Below, in pieces: positions 25,045 to 35,912 of a stretch of 64,000 nucleotides of DNA; within the stretch, counting starts at the first letter, position 1, and every line of letters begins with the position of its first letter. The notes beneath the pieces are model-generated. The model was not told where the DNA came from, ran no database searches, and worked only from the letters and a program-made list of their open reading frames with translations. Made by a program: the position numbers and the translations under genes. The DNA comes from Pardosa pseudoannulata (taxonomy: Eukaryota; Arthropoda; Arachnida; Araneae; Lycosidae): assembly GCA_032207245.1 (NCBI GenBank), contig CM063502.1, positions 63,857,544-63,921,543 of the forward strand, in the 5' to 3' direction.

Positions 25045-25123
25045 TGATCGCCTGTTGAACATGTAATGTATTTTGTTCAGGAATAAATTCTCTTAGACCT
25101 TCAAGTAATAGTTTCAAATGGTC
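25045..25123 (-). CDS. Ask1: ASK1 exon E19: helical C-terminal region
   Basis: 79 bp. Encodes DHLKLLLEGLREFIPEQN then TLHVQQAI. It corresponds to human HITTLIASLREFVRSTD. Donor GTAAGT; acceptor TTGTAG. Confidence 0.88.
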
Positions 25124-25479
25124 CTACAAAATGTATATATATATATATATTAGTTATTATTAGAAAATATACTACAAAATAAAAAGGGATAATATATATT
25201 TCAAAATGTACTACCTTATTAAATATCTTTCAGGTATGATTCTCATTTGTGAAATTTAATTACTTTACTTTCTAGAAATTAATACTAATAATAAGAAACT
25301 ATCTTTATTAAGAACTTACGTTGTGAGAAAATATTTAAATGAAAGTTTTCTTATAATATTTTAACTATATCAAAACATGCTTTTGTAATTTTAATTTAAA
25401 AGTGTAATTTTAATTTCAAATAGTTAATACAGTTGATATAAATTAGTCAGCTGCATATTAAAATAGATTAGTATAATAC

Positions 25480-25480
<1 letters not shown>

Positions 25481-25519
<39 letters not shown>

Positions 25520-25527
25520 TATATATA
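25481..25527. repeat. (TA)n(AC)n(AT)n microsatellite
   Basis: Compound tract less than 50 bp from the donor of exon E18 (on the minus strand). Confidence 0.95.
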
Positions 25528-25570
25528 AATAGAAAGGAAAAGATATACAATATATAATTAAAATTTTTAC

Positions 25571-25630
25571 CATTGTCAAGACTGTTTCAGGTGTTTTTTG
25601 GACTAAATCATTCATCCAAATTTCACATAT
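25571..25630 (-). CDS. Ask1: ASK1 exon E18: helical C-terminal region
   Basis: 60 bp, 20 codons in phase 0. Encodes ICEIWMNDLVQKTPETVLTM. It lies 8.5 kb from E17 because of the retrotransposon insertion. A decayed partial copy of its 3' half and donor flank lies at about 26400-26500. Confidence 0.87.
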
Positions 25631-25725
25631 CTAGAAATAAAAGGAAAGATAATTGAAAAATAAAATAAAATTAGCATTTTTACATGATATTCTTGGGAAA
25701 GAGTTGAATTTCTTTTACTGACATT

Positions 25726-25748
25726 GTGTGTGCATGTGTGTTCATGTA

Positions 25749-25797
<49 letters not shown>

Positions 25798-25877
25798 ACT
25801 GTATTATCACACCTTCCACCATTGGTCACTATGTATGAGAATATATATCTATATGTGTGTATGTGTATGTGTGTTTG

Positions 25878-25945
<68 letters not shown>

Positions 25946-25946
25946 G
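25726..25946. repeat. Pair of (TG)n(TA)n microsatellites
   Basis: Two similar TG-to-TA tracts at 25726-25792 and 25850-25946 with about 57 bp between them, upstream of exon E18 in transcript direction. Confidence 0.93.
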
Positions 25947-26291
25947 GCAAGTATTAAATACATCTAATAAATGCATCTTTGTATATACATACATATGTCT
26001 AAGTGTATAGGCATGGAAAGATGTTCAAAAAGAGTGGGAAATTGGAATCAAAAGTCCATTATGTGAACCTTTTGGAAAATATGCTGGAAAAATCATGAAA
26101 TATTATTTTAGAAATAATGTGTAATTTCACAAAGATTTTATATTTTTTGGAATGACTACAAAAAGTTCATAAGGAATCTATTACAGGTTAATAGTAATAA
26201 ATTCCAAAAAAATTTTAATATCAAATTTGTACTACTAGATTAAGCAAGTTTTGTAATAAATATGAAAAAGCTACTTTTCTTTTTTGTAAAG

Positions 26292-26500
<209 letters not shown>

Positions 26501-26676
26501 GAGGGTTTTACAAGTTAGTCCTGATGAATTTTTTAAAAATCTAATCTCTAATTTATATTACTATATTTTAAGCAAATTTTATAATAAATATAAAAAAGGT
26601 TTTTTTTTTTATTTTTCTTTGTAAAGCAATATATTAGACTACACAAATATAGATATTACATAAAACATTATATTGT

Positions 26677-26872
26677 AGGGTTTGGTTTAGTTTGGGTTTA
26701 ATTTAGAGCATTATGGTAATGTTTTTTAAACTTTAAGGCTAAATAAACCAGAAGATATTACTTTATCCATAGTTTTTAGAAATTCAATTTTAAATAACTA
26801 TGGATTTTCATGCTAACAGTGGTAGTATAAGCTACAAACTCAAACTAGAGGAAAATGCCTTACCTGTTTAGC
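26677..26872 (-). mobile_element. SINE family A copy 6 (decayed)
   Basis: Minus-strand copy with the GGTTTGGTTTAGTTTGGG tail complement and an eroded head. TATATTGT at 26669-26676 and 26873-26880 is a plausible target duplication. Confidence 0.65.
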
Positions 26873-27587
26873 TATATTGTTAAGAGTTAAATAAATATAT
26901 TTTACCAATAGTTAAGCAACATAAATCTACTGAATTTTACTGCAAATATGAATCTATTACTATTAGGATAATATTACAAACAAATTTATAAAATTAAGAT
27001 TAAGCTAAAGAAAGTAGAATACTAAATTGAATATTTAAGCATTTTGTAAACAAATTATGACAGCATCAAATCTTTCTCAAATAGTTTAAACACATACATA
27101 TTAGAATATATATGTGTATATATACAAACATATACATGAAGTTATATGAGCCTCCTACCCTAAAACAATTATTTTCTACTAATTCTATATTTAGCCATTA
27201 ATATGAGATACATCTTAAATTAACAAGTCAAGTCTGATGAAATTATAGATTGTTAATATATTTTGTTCTTTTTTGAAAATGTATATACATAGTTCATCCA
27301 CAATTTTTGCAGATCACATTCTAAAAGAAAAACAGCCTTTTATTTCATTAGGCTAAGTTCACACTTTAAAGAAGAATCAAACAAAACAAACTTACTTGAC
27401 AACAGCAAAATTTGTCAAGTAAGGTCTATTTTTTACTGAGTGGTCAAAAGGTTCAATCTGAAGCTCTAAATGGTAGCCTACACACATTCATTCTGGAAGA
27501 TCTCATGTAATAGTTTAAAGGACACGTGAAAAAAATGCAAATTACTGATTATATGGGTTTTGGGGGAAAAAATACTACTCTGTATAG

Positions 27588-27594
<7 letters not shown>

Positions 27595-27655
<61 letters not shown>

Positions 27656-27745
27656 TGTATAGTATGCATATATATATATAGAGAGAGGGGGGAAGGGAGA
27701 AAGAGAGAGAGAGTGAGGAGAAGAGAGAAAGTGGGAGGGAGGGAC
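27595..27745. repeat. (TA)n(TG)n tract and long purine-rich tract
   Basis: TA and TG repeats to about 27680, then roughly 64 bases of almost only A and G (GAGAGAGGGGGGAAGGGAGA and on). It ends about 160 bp before the BEL/Pao insertion. Confidence 0.93.
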
Positions 27746-27908
27746 TATATACTATATAGTATATAGAAGTGTGTGTGAGAATATTTAAGTAGGCTTAAGT
27801 AGGCTTAAAAATATAAACTGGAAGAGTTTTTTTTTTTTTTAATATGACATTAGAATAAAATTATATGGAAGAATATGGGCTGATTTACATTAATTTTTAC
27901 ACCTAACC

Positions 27909-28204
27909 TGTTCGAGCCCCTGCGTTGCAAGCTCTTGTTTGTATTTATGAGCGCCATCTGGCGAGAATTGTCGCTAGTAGGTATAGTCGCTCGTTTGTCG
28001 TCACCTAGAGCAGACGTTCGGTTCTATGGGGATCTGATCCTGCTTTTGTGAAAACTCCCTTAGTGGGATTTAATTATGCTTCTTATCGTTGAAGTATTGG
28101 TCTAGTTGTTTTTGCAATAAATATGATTAAATACAGTCCGCTCTCTTCATTTGCTAGTTATGTTTTTTGACTTTCGTTTTTGGAACTGAGCTTCGGCGCC
28201 AACA
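27909..28204 (+). repeat. 5' LTR of the BEL/Pao element
   Basis: 296 bp starting TGTTCGAGCC and ending GGCGCCAACA. It differs from the 3' LTR at 27983, 28035 and 28045 only. A polyadenylation signal AATAAA sits at 28116-28121. Confidence 0.97.
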
Positions 28205-28205
28205 T

Positions 28206-28223
28206 TGGTCTCCTCGACTGCCG
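28206..28223 (+). promoter_or_regulatory. Likely primer-binding site
   Basis: TGGTCTCCTCGACTGCCG begins one base after the 5' LTR. The TGG start is complementary to a tRNA CCA end. I could not assign the tRNA from memory. Confidence 0.6.
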
Positions 28224-28259
28224 GAGTAATTTTAGAATTGTTTGAAATCATTGTTTATT

Positions 28260-31200
28260 ATGGCTGAACTTACGGTTTTGAATCGAAAGCGTGGTGGACT
28301 CAAAGCACAATTGACAAAGATTGAAGGATTTGTGCTCGATGTCGAGAAAACTGGTAAATTTGATCCTACAGAACTAGAAGTCAAGTTTAATAAACTGAAG
28401 GATATAAATGCTCGTGTGAATGACTTAAGGACAGAATATTACAAACTGGTGAAAGATGAGGATATAGATTTCGTAGAAGACAGTTTGGAAGAAATCGAAA
28501 CAGAAAGCTCGAAAATCGAAGTAAGTCTTATTAAGCTTTCTAAGTCTTTAAATAAAACTGATGATATTACTGGTGTAACTAAAGTAAATATTAAGTTGCC
28601 AGAAATTTCACTACCCAAATTTTCGGGTAAAATTGAAGAATGGAGTATTTTCAAAAAACAATTTTCATTGTTAGTTGCAAGTAACAATCAGCTATCTGAA
28701 GCTCACAAATTACATTATTTACAATCATGTTTAATTGGAAATGCAAAGCAATTACAAAATATTGATGATTCTTTTGATTCACTGTTTAAGGCTCTTGAAG
28801 CTAGATTTGAAAATAAAAGACTAATAGTAAATACGCATGTAAACGAATTACTTAATATTCAAAAATTACATAATGAAAATGCAAAAGACTTTCGCTTACT
28901 AATTGACAATATAGAGAAAATTTTGAGATCATTAAAATTAATGAAATTAGATTTGGATAAATTAAGCGAAGTATTTTTGATAAATATTGTTTTTAATAAA
29001 TTGGACAAGGAATCTCAAAAACAATTTGAAATGTCATTAGATTCAAATGAGCTAGTAAAATGGGAGACGTTCCTTACATTCCTCCAAAAAAGATGCCAAA
29101 TTTTAGAAAATATACAAAGCAAGAACAATTTTGCAAATCCTAAAATTAATTTTAATAGCAATAAATCTCGTGCATTAGTTTCAAAGGTTAAAACATCTAC
29201 ATTATGCTTTGTATGCAAAAAATCTCATACTATCCAGAAGTGTGATGAGTTCATTAAATTAAACCCTCTAGAACGTTACGATCTGGTCAAAAAACATGCA
29301 TTGTGTATAAACTGTTTCAGCCCAAGCCACAAACTTGCAATGTGCCACTCCAGAAACTGCAGCCTTTGTCACTTGAGACATCATGATTTGCTGCATAGAC
29401 CAGATACCCGAAACATTCCCCTCGAAAAAGAAAATAAAAAAAGCGTTGAAGAGCCACCCCTCAGTGTCCAGTATCAAAGCAACTCTAGTGGGGGAGATGC
29501 AGAAAGTGATGAGTCACCCGCCTGCCTCTTCTCGAAAACCAAAACAACAATTCTAGCAACCGCTATCGTGTGGGTTCAAAATATTTATGGGCAGTATGTC
29601 AAAGCAAAAGCTGTTCTGGACTCTGGAAGCCAATCTCATTTTGTCACTACCGATTTTATTAATCGTGCTTGTTTAAGAAACACAAGAATAAATGTTCCAG
29701 TTTCAGGTTTAGGTGGAACGATTACTACAATAAAATCACAGGCTTCCGCCATAATTTCTAATGGAAATGGTTCCTTTTCTGCATCTATAAACTTATTAGT
29801 GGTTCCTCGAATAACGGATATGGTTCCATCGAAAAAATTAGATTTACATAATTTAGAAATACCTCCCCGTGGAATTCTTGCTGATCCAACATTTGACTGC
29901 CCTTCTAAAGTCGACATGCTCTTGGGCGCAGAAAAATATTTTGATATTTTAAGAGCAGAACAAATTCGTAGCTCGTCAAATTCTCTTGTATTCCAAAACA
30001 CTGTATTTGGTTATATAGCAAGCGGGAGTGTGGAAAACACTCATAATTCACCTAGTTATTGTGGGCTTGCTACTCAATATGAAAATATTGAAAATGTAAT
30101 AGAAAAATTTTGGATAATAGAAAATATTAATGAAGACAAACCTATTCTAAGTAAAGAAGAAGCGTTTTGTGAGTCACATTTTAAAGAGACTCACAAACGA
30201 AATCAAGATGGAAGATTTATTGTTACTATGCCGATAAATAACGAAAAATTAGGCGAATCAAAACCTTTAGCAAACCGTAGGCTAAATCAATTAACTAAGC
30301 GACTGGATAAAGACCCTAATATGAAAAATTTGTATCATGAATTTATATCAGAATATGAAAATTTGGACCATATGGAAAGGGTTAATGATGAAATTGATAA
30401 TGAAATGACATACTACATGCCACATCACGGTGTGTACAAACCTGACAAATCGTCAACTCAACTTCGTGTAGTCTTCAATGCTAGTGCAGCTACTACCTTG
30501 GGTAACAGTTTAAACGATTTACTCCTTACAGGTGCTGTGCGTGAAGACATATTTGAAATAATGGTCAGGTTTCGAGAATTCAAATTCGCATTTTCTGTGG
30601 ACATAAAAAAAATGTACCGTCAGATATTAATTGACGAATCTCAAAGAGATTTACTACGAATTTTGTGGAAAACCAGCCTAGATGAGCCTCCTGTGACATT
30701 TAGGCTCAAAACTGTGACTTACGGTACAAAGAGTGCTCCATTTTTGGCCATACGCACATTGATACAATTAGCGGAAGATAATTCGAAAACTTTTCCATTA
30801 GCTGCTGAGGCCGTATTAAACAATTCTTACATGGACGATATAGTAGCAGGAGCAAAGGATTTAAAAACTGCTAAAGAGCTCCAAACACAGCTCATAGAGA
30901 TGATGCAAAGCTGCAAAATGCACCTTCATAAATGGCATTCTAATTCCTGTGAACTTTTAAATTCTTCCTCAAACCAATATCATGAACATTGCTTCACGTC
31001 AGATTTAGATCACACTGTTAAAACATTAGGAACAATTTGGAAGTCTCAAGAAGATAAATTTTGTTTCAAGGTAGAAATAATTGAAAAGACGATTTATACA
31101 AAACGTGATGTTTTATCCACCATAGCTAGATTATACGATCCTCTTGGTTTCATTGGCCCAGTTATAGCTAAAGCGAAGATTTTTCTTCAGAAATTATGGA

Positions 31201-33395
31201 TAGCAAAATTAAATTGGGATGATCCCTTGCCTGGGAAACTCTCTTCAGAATGGCTACAATTTGTATCCGAGTTGAAACATGTGGAAGAAATTAAGATAAA
31301 CAGATACGTTTTGCTGGACAATGCAGTTAAATTCATACTTCGAGGATTTTCAGACGCTTCAGAATCTGCATATGGAGCAGTTGTGTATTTAGAAAGCAAA
31401 ACTAAGAACTCTGTGGCATCTCATCTTATAGCTAGTAAGTCTCGTGTTTCTCCTCTTAAAGTTATCTCAATACCGAGGCTAGAACTCTGTGCTTGCCTAT
31501 TGCTTTCACAACTTGTAACCAAGGTGTGTGCTTCTTTGAAAACACCAATTGATGAAGTAATTTTATATTCCGACTCTACAATAGCTTTAGAATGGATTAA
31601 GACAGAACCTCATAAATTAAAATGTTTCGTTGGTAACAGAGTTTCCAAGATCCAAGCGCTAACAGGTTCCTACCAGTGGAGACATGTCTCGTCGAGTGAC
31701 AACCCAGCTGATAGTGTATCCCGCGGACTTTTCCCGAAGGACCTGGTTCGAAACAAGATGTGGTGGCATGGTCCCTCTATCCATACGGACAGTGTACTTC
31801 CAGCCAGACCTTTACCTACTGAGGACATTCAAAGGAACATAGACTGTGAAATGAAGAATACTTCTAATGAAATTTTATCATTAACTGTCACAACCAATAC
31901 CTTTTTAACTGATTTTCTTAATCTCACTAATAATTATCTTAAATTAATTAGAGTTTTAAGTTTTATTTTTAGATTCCTTAGGAAGTGTAGGAAGGAAACA
32001 TCAAAAGTGGGACCCCTTGATGTTGAGGAGCTGAATAGTTCCGAACGGTTCTTAATCAAATATGTTCAGAATGAGCAATTCCCAAAAGAAGTAAGAAGTT
32101 TAAGAACCTTAGGTGAAATCCCAGCAACGAGTCAGGTAAAGCTGTTAAACCCTTTTCTTGATGAGAATGGATTATTACGAATAAACGGTAGACTAGGACA
32201 TAGTGACTTAAATGTCAACAAAAAATTCCCCATTATTTTGCCTTCCAAACATAAATTAACCTATTTAATTGTTAAATATTATCATCATAAGTATCTACAT
32301 GTCGGCCCTCAAGGCTTGTTACATCACATCAGGGATAAATTCTGGATCATAAATGGACGTAGCATTTGTCGTAAAGTAGTTCACGAGTGCATAACCTGTT
32401 ACAAAGTAAAACCAGTGGCTGCACAACAAATAATGGGTTATTTACCCAAAGAACGTATAGCTAAAAATTTTCCTTTCCTTATCTCAGGAGTAGATTTTTG
32501 CGGCCCAATTTCCATTAAATATCGTAACCAGAGAAAAGGCACTTTAAACAAAATTTACGTTTGCATTTTTATTTGCTTTGCAACAAAAGCCATGCATTTA
32601 GATATAGTCACTGATTTGACTTCTGCGGCATTTATTGCCACCCTCAAAAGATTTATAGCTAGAAGAGGTAAATGCGCTAAATTGGTCACTGACAATGCAA
32701 CTAATTTCATAGGTGCAAATATTGAAATTAAGAGGTTACATAAATTAGTTTCTCGGCCTGATGACACTCTTTCCGGTTACCTATCATCTGAAAATATCGA
32801 TTGGAAGTTCCTTCCCCCTCGGGCTCCAAATTTCGGAGGTTTATGGGAAGCAGGTGTTAAGTCTATAAAATATCACCTTAAACGGGTTGTGGGAAATTCT
32901 AAATTAACTTATGAGGAATTTTTAACAGTAATCATACAAGTCGAAGGTATCCTGAATTCTAGACCACTTATCCCACTTTCATCTGATTTAGACGACTTAG
33001 ATGTTTTAACTCCCGCCCATTTCCTAGTAGGGAGGCCTATAAATTCTCTAGTAGAACCTAACATCTCGACCATTGAGGATAACAAATTAACATCATGGCA
33101 AAAAACGACAAAATTGACTCAACAAATTTGGAAAAAATGGACGAATAGCTACTTAAATACTTTACAACAAAGAACTAAATGGTATTTGAACAAAGATAAT
33201 GTAAAAATAGGAGATTTAGTAATAATAAAAGAGGATAATATTGCTATGTGTGATTGGCCACTTGGTCGAATTACAGAAGTATTTTTAGGTCCAGATAACA
33301 AGGTTCGTGTAGTCCTGATTAAAACCCAACGAGGTATTTATAAAAGGCCCATATCAAAGATTTGTTTGCTTCCAAATAAGGAATTTGAATATTAA
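28260..33395 (+). CDS. BEL/Pao Gag-Pol polyprotein
   Basis: One uninterrupted frame of about 1711 codons. I start at the ATG at 28260 (MAELTVLNRK); the frame stays open upstream to 28242 but that codon is TTG. In order: N-terminal coiled region and Gag-like DUF1759 (residues about 110-280, SLPKFSGKIEEW); Cys/His knuckles (about 316-375, CFVCKK, CINC, CSLCH); retropepsin-like DUF1758 (active Asp in LDSGSQSHF, about 453); reverse transcriptase with YMDD (about 857); Pao RNase H (FSDASESAYG, about 1030; YSDST, about 1103); integrase zinc finger (about 1341-1378, CITC); integrase core with Asp in GVDFCGP (about 1411), TDNATNF (about 1477) and Glu in LWEAGV (about 1530); DUF5641-like end. All key catalytic residues are present and there is no frameshift, so it could be active. 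AT-rich codon use follows the surrounding genome. Confidence 0.96.
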   Translation: MAELTVLNRKRGGLKAQLTKIEGFVLDVEKTGKFDPTELEVKFNKLKDINARVNDLRTEYYKLVKDEDIDFVEDSLEEIETESSKIEVSLIKLSKSLNKTDDITGVTKVNIKLPEISLPKFSGKIEEWSIFKKQFSLLVASNNQLSEAHKLHYLQSCLIGNAKQLQNIDDSFDSLFKALEARFENKRLIVNTHVNELLNIQKLHNENAKDFRLLIDNIEKILRSLKLMKLDLDKLSEVFLINIVFNKLDKESQKQFEMSLDSNELVKWETFLTFLQKRCQILENIQSKNNFANPKINFNSNKSRALVSKVKTSTLCFVCKKSHTIQKCDEFIKLNPLERYDLVKKHALCINCFSPSHKLAMCHSRNCSLCHLRHHDLLHRPDTRNIPLEKENKKSVEEPPLSVQYQSNSSGGDAESDESPACLFSKTKTTILATAIVWVQNIYGQYVKAKAVLDSGSQSHFVTTDFINRACLRNTRINVPVSGLGGTITTIKSQASAIISNGNGSFSASINLLVVPRITDMVPSKKLDLHNLEIPPRGILADPTFDCPSKVDMLLGAEKYFDILRAEQIRSSSNSLVFQNTVFGYIASGSVENTHNSPSYCGLATQYENIENVIEKFWIIENINEDKPILSKEEAFCESHFKETHKRNQDGRFIVTMPINNEKLGESKPLANRRLNQLTKRLDKDPNMKNLYHEFISEYENLDHMERVNDEIDNEMTYYMPHHGVYKPDKSSTQLRVVFNASAATTLGNSLNDLLLTGAVREDIFEIMVRFREFKFAFSVDIKKMYRQILIDESQRDLLRILWKTSLDEPPVTFRLKTVTYGTKSAPFLAIRTLIQLAEDNSKTFPLAAEAVLNNSYMDDIVAGAKDLKTAKELQTQLIEMMQSCKMHLHKWHSNSCELLNSSSNQYHEHCFTSDLDHTVKTLGTIWKSQEDKFCFKVEIIEKTIYTKRDVLSTIARLYDPLGFIGPVIAKAKIFLQKLWIAKLNWDDPLPGKLSSEWLQFVSELKHVEEIKINRYVLLDNAVKFILRGFSDASESAYGAVVYLESKTKNSVASHLIASKSRVSPLKVISIPRLELCACLLLSQLVTKVCASLKTPIDEVILYSDSTIALEWIKTEPHKLKCFVGNRVSKIQALTGSYQWRHVSSSDNPADSVSRGLFPKDLVRNKMWWHGPSIHTDSVLPARPLPTEDIQRNIDCEMKNTSNEILSLTVTTNTFLTDFLNLTNNYLKLIRVLSFIFRFLRKCRKETSKVGPLDVEELNSSERFLIKYVQNEQFPKEVRSLRTLGEIPATSQVKLLNPFLDENGLLRINGRLGHSDLNVNKKFPIILPSKHKLTYLIVKYYHHKYLHVGPQGLLHHIRDKFWIINGRSICRKVVHECITCYKVKPVAAQQIMGYLPKERIAKNFPFLISGVDFCGPISIKYRNQRKGTLNKIYVCIFICFATKAMHLDIVTDLTSAAFIATLKRFIARRGKCAKLVTDNATNFIGANIEIKRLHKLVSRPDDTLSGYLSSENIDWKFLPPRAPNFGGLWEAGVKSIKYHLKRVVGNSKLTYEEFLTVIIQVEGILNSRPLIPLSSDLDDLDVLTPAHFLVGRPINSLVEPNISTIEDNKLTSWQKTTKLTQQIWKKWTNSYLNTLQQRTKWYLNKDNVKIGDLVIIKEDNIAMCDWPLGRITEVFLGPDNKVRVVLIKTQRGIYKRPISKICLLPNKEFEY

Positions 33396-33567
33396 TTATC
33401 ATTACATTTGGATGTAAAGTTACTATTTTGTTTGTAAATATTGTATATAACTGTTGTATATAATTTAAATGTTAACTGTGTAAATGTGTATTTTCCGTAT
33501 AGGTATTCAGTGTTGTAAAAAAAAGAAAAAAATGTTAATCATGTTTTGCATATCATAGACATGCAAC

Positions 33568-33578
33568 GTGGGGCGGCA
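33568..33578 (+). promoter_or_regulatory. Short G-rich tract before the 3' LTR (candidate polypurine tract)
   Basis: GTGGGGCGGCA lies immediately upstream of the TG of the 3' LTR, where plus-strand priming takes place in LTR elements. It is short and interrupted, so the call is by position. Confidence 0.45.
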
Positions 33579-33874
33579 TGTTCGAGCCCCTGCGTTGCAA
33601 GCTCTTGTTTGTATTTATGAGCGCCATCTGGCGAGAATTGTCGCTAGTAGGTGTAGTCGCTCGTTTGTCGTCACCTAGAGCAGACGTTCGGTTCTATGGG
33701 GATCCGATCCTGCTATTGTGAAAACTCCCTTAGTGGGATTTAATTATGCTTCTTATCGTTGAAGTATTGGTCTAGTTGTTTTTGCAATAAATATGATTAA
33801 ATACAGTCCGCTCTCTTCATTTGCTAGTTATGTTTTTTGACTTTCGTTTTTGGAACTGAGCTTCGGCGCCAACA
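33579..33874 (+). repeat. 3' LTR of the BEL/Pao element
   Basis: 296 bp copy of the 5' LTR with three substitutions (33653, 33705, 33715), so about 1% divergence. AATAAA at 33786-33791 probably ends the element's transcript. Followed directly by the TAACC target duplicate. Confidence 0.97.
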
Positions 33875-34120
33875 TAACCAAAAAATAAATATTAGAAAAT
33901 TCATTTCAATGTGACAGAGAAATGCATATTATTACTGTTGTTTTTGCAACTCAATGCCCTTTTTGTAATGATTCAAGTTTAATTCTATTTAATATTAATT
34001 TTGAATAAATGTTTTATAAAATATGCTCCTTAATTACTGATACAAATATCCATTTCCTTACAACTTTTAAAAACCTTAGGTGAATAAATATAATAACAAA
34101 CTTGAAAACATAAAACATAC

Positions 34121-34277
34121 TAAGTCTGCATTTTCTAACAGAACTTTAACAATGAAAGTTCTTCGCTGGGAATCCTTTTTTAGAACAAAGAAGTTTCCAG
34201 GTTCTTGATCTATCTGAGGACTATCAATAGGAGGACTGAGTAGAGTTGTACTTGATCTCCTTTCAGAAGAATCTGTA
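34121..34277 (-). CDS. Ask1: ASK1 exon E17: start of helical C-terminal region
   Basis: 157 bp. Encodes a Ser/Pro-rich stretch (SSTTLLSPPIDSPQID), then GNFFVLKKDSQRRTFIVKVL and LENADL. The xFFxLxKDSxRR core matches human GFFMLRKDSERRATL. It is the exon just upstream of the intron that contains the BEL/Pao element. Donor GTATGT. Confidence 0.9.
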
Positions 34278-35510
34278 CTGGAAAATTGATAAAAGCAGCA
34301 AAATATAAGTATAAATGTTTTTTTAATATCTAAACATTTCTTCACCTTATAAGATATCGAATAAATTTAAGATATTCTACTGACTTGTTATTTTAGCATT
34401 CTATTACAATTAATGATTTAAGTAATAACTAGGCTCTGTCTCACAGAGATATCTTTCATAGAATATAGAAAATTTATTTTATTGAAACTTTTAAACACAA
34501 TAAATGAAATTTCAATCAATGTCATATAACTCTTAAATAAAATACACTCAAATTTCTACCAATTTTTAAAAACATAAATTATTTTAAACTCTCTGTAAAA
34601 CAAAATAAAATTTATAAACTTTAAAAAAAGCTTATTTATTATGAGTGTATATCTTGTAGGGAGAAGAGGTATATTCTGAAATAAAGAACACAGAGGAAAT
34701 AGAGCAGTAAAAGAATTTTTTCTTTTAAATATATGCATTTAAGAAAATGTTAAGTTATCTATTAAATTTTAAGGCTACTTCAAATTTATATTATCTATCA
34801 TGAAAGTAATATCCTTATTCTAGGATGTATTATATATTATACTTCAGTGCTTAATGTCTTTAATCCAGTTTAAGGAATCTGAATTTAAAACTTTTAAGTT
34901 TCTTACTTTACTAGTACAAAGAATATATTTATTACTAGTAAAAAATTGCTTTTATCATTTTTAAATCAACACCATTTAATAAAACTTTAAAACATTTTAA
35001 ATAATACAACAAACTGGATCTGAGTAAAATAACTAATATTAACAATAGAACTTAATCACTAAATTATACTTCACTTATTTTTACCACAAAAACACATACT
35101 TAAACAGCAAAATATAATAAAAAGAATGCACAATAAACTATTTTGTACAACACATGCAAAATATGCATGGTTTAACCAACATTTTAAACTTCAAAAATGC
35201 AACTTCAATATTCAGAAATAGAGATAGAAAATGCTCACACATTAAAGAGTAATATATAACAGAAAACAAAACTTATATGAATGATGAATTATCAAGCAAA
35301 GTTAATTCTGATTTCAAATACGGATAGAACATACATATCAGAATCAGATATAAATTTATTCATTATCCAAAGCTTTTTTTTTTTAAAAAAAAATGTTAAA
35401 TATGTCTCAAAAGAGCATAAAATCTGAGTATTACTAAAATAATATTGAAAAGCCAAGATGTATGCATAATCTGAAAATATAATGTATAACATACAGATAT
35501 CTAAGCCTAC

Positions 35511-35570
35511 CTAAAAGAGAGTGGGATCCTTAATGAATTAGATGGACTCTTGCATGCAACAACAGTAGAG
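35511..35570 (-). CDS. Ask1: ASK1 exon E16: short linker exon
   Basis: 60 bp. Encodes SSTVVACKSPSNSLRIPLSF in the frame set by E15 and E17. I chose the upstream acceptor TATTTAG; a weaker AG 24 bases further in also keeps frame, so two splice forms are possible. The linker is poorly conserved, so the support is frame and splice sites rather than homology. Confidence 0.72.
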
Positions 35571-35715
35571 CTAAATAAGCACACAATTTTGAAAGTTAGA
35601 ACATAAATTTCAAAATCATTCAATTATTAGAAAAGGCATTAAGCTTAATATAATATATTTGTAACACAGCAGGACAAAAAACAATATTCACCCTTCATCA
35701 CCAGTGCTTGCATAC

Positions 35716-35776
35716 CTTTCAACTCGATCAGGCTTATCTAACTTTGATGCTCTTTCAGGAACTAAAGAAGAAACCT
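35716..35776 (-). CDS. Ask1: ASK1 exon E15: Ser-rich linker
   Basis: 61 bp. Encodes EVSSLVPERASKLDKPDRVE. Joined to E14 it gives RSISEVSSLVPE, close to human RSISLPVPVLVE but without Pro at +2 of the motif. The acceptor ATCAG is used; the next AG two bases on would put a stop in frame. Confidence 0.82.
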
Positions 35777-35856
35777 CTGATAAACAAGTAGTTTTCTCAA
35801 ATACAACAATAAACTCTTTAAATAAGAAATTTTTTTAAAAAGTAAAAAAAAGTTAC

Positions 35857-35912
35857 CAGAAATGCTGCGGCTGAAATCAGGAGCAGCTGACCTATGTGGC
35901 TTCTTCTTGCGT
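35857..35912 (-). CDS. Ask1: ASK1 exon E14: basic linker with RSIS motif
   Basis: 56 bp. Encodes RKKKPHRSAAPDFSRSIS. In human ASK1 the linker after the kinase has RSISLP, the 14-3-3 site around Ser966. RSIS is kept here at the very end of the exon, so the residues after it come from E15. Both splice sites are good (acceptor TTTAG, donor GTAACT). Confidence 0.85.

Larger units (their letters stand above)
27909..33874 (+). mobile_element. Complete BEL/Pao LTR retrotransposon
   Basis: 5966 bp: two 296-bp LTRs (TG...CA ends), a tRNA-primed start region, one Gag-Pol frame, a short G-rich tract before the 3' LTR. The flanks carry a 5-bp duplication TAACC (27904-27908 and 33875-33879), which is the usual size for this class. 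The element lies in the intron between ASK1 exons E17 and E18, antisense to the gene. Domain order protease, reverse transcriptase, RNase H, integrase places it in BEL/Pao (DUF1758/1759/5641 type). No envelope-like frame follows. It looks young and structurally complete. Confidence 0.97.

Noticed and set aside
28242..28259. Start of Gag-Pol at 28242
   Set aside because: The codon there is TTG. The first ATG in frame is at 28260.
35511..35546. Shorter 36-bp version of exon E16
   Set aside because: Its acceptor (CAAGAG) lacks a pyrimidine tract; the acceptor at 35571-35572 is better. Kept as a possible alternative only.
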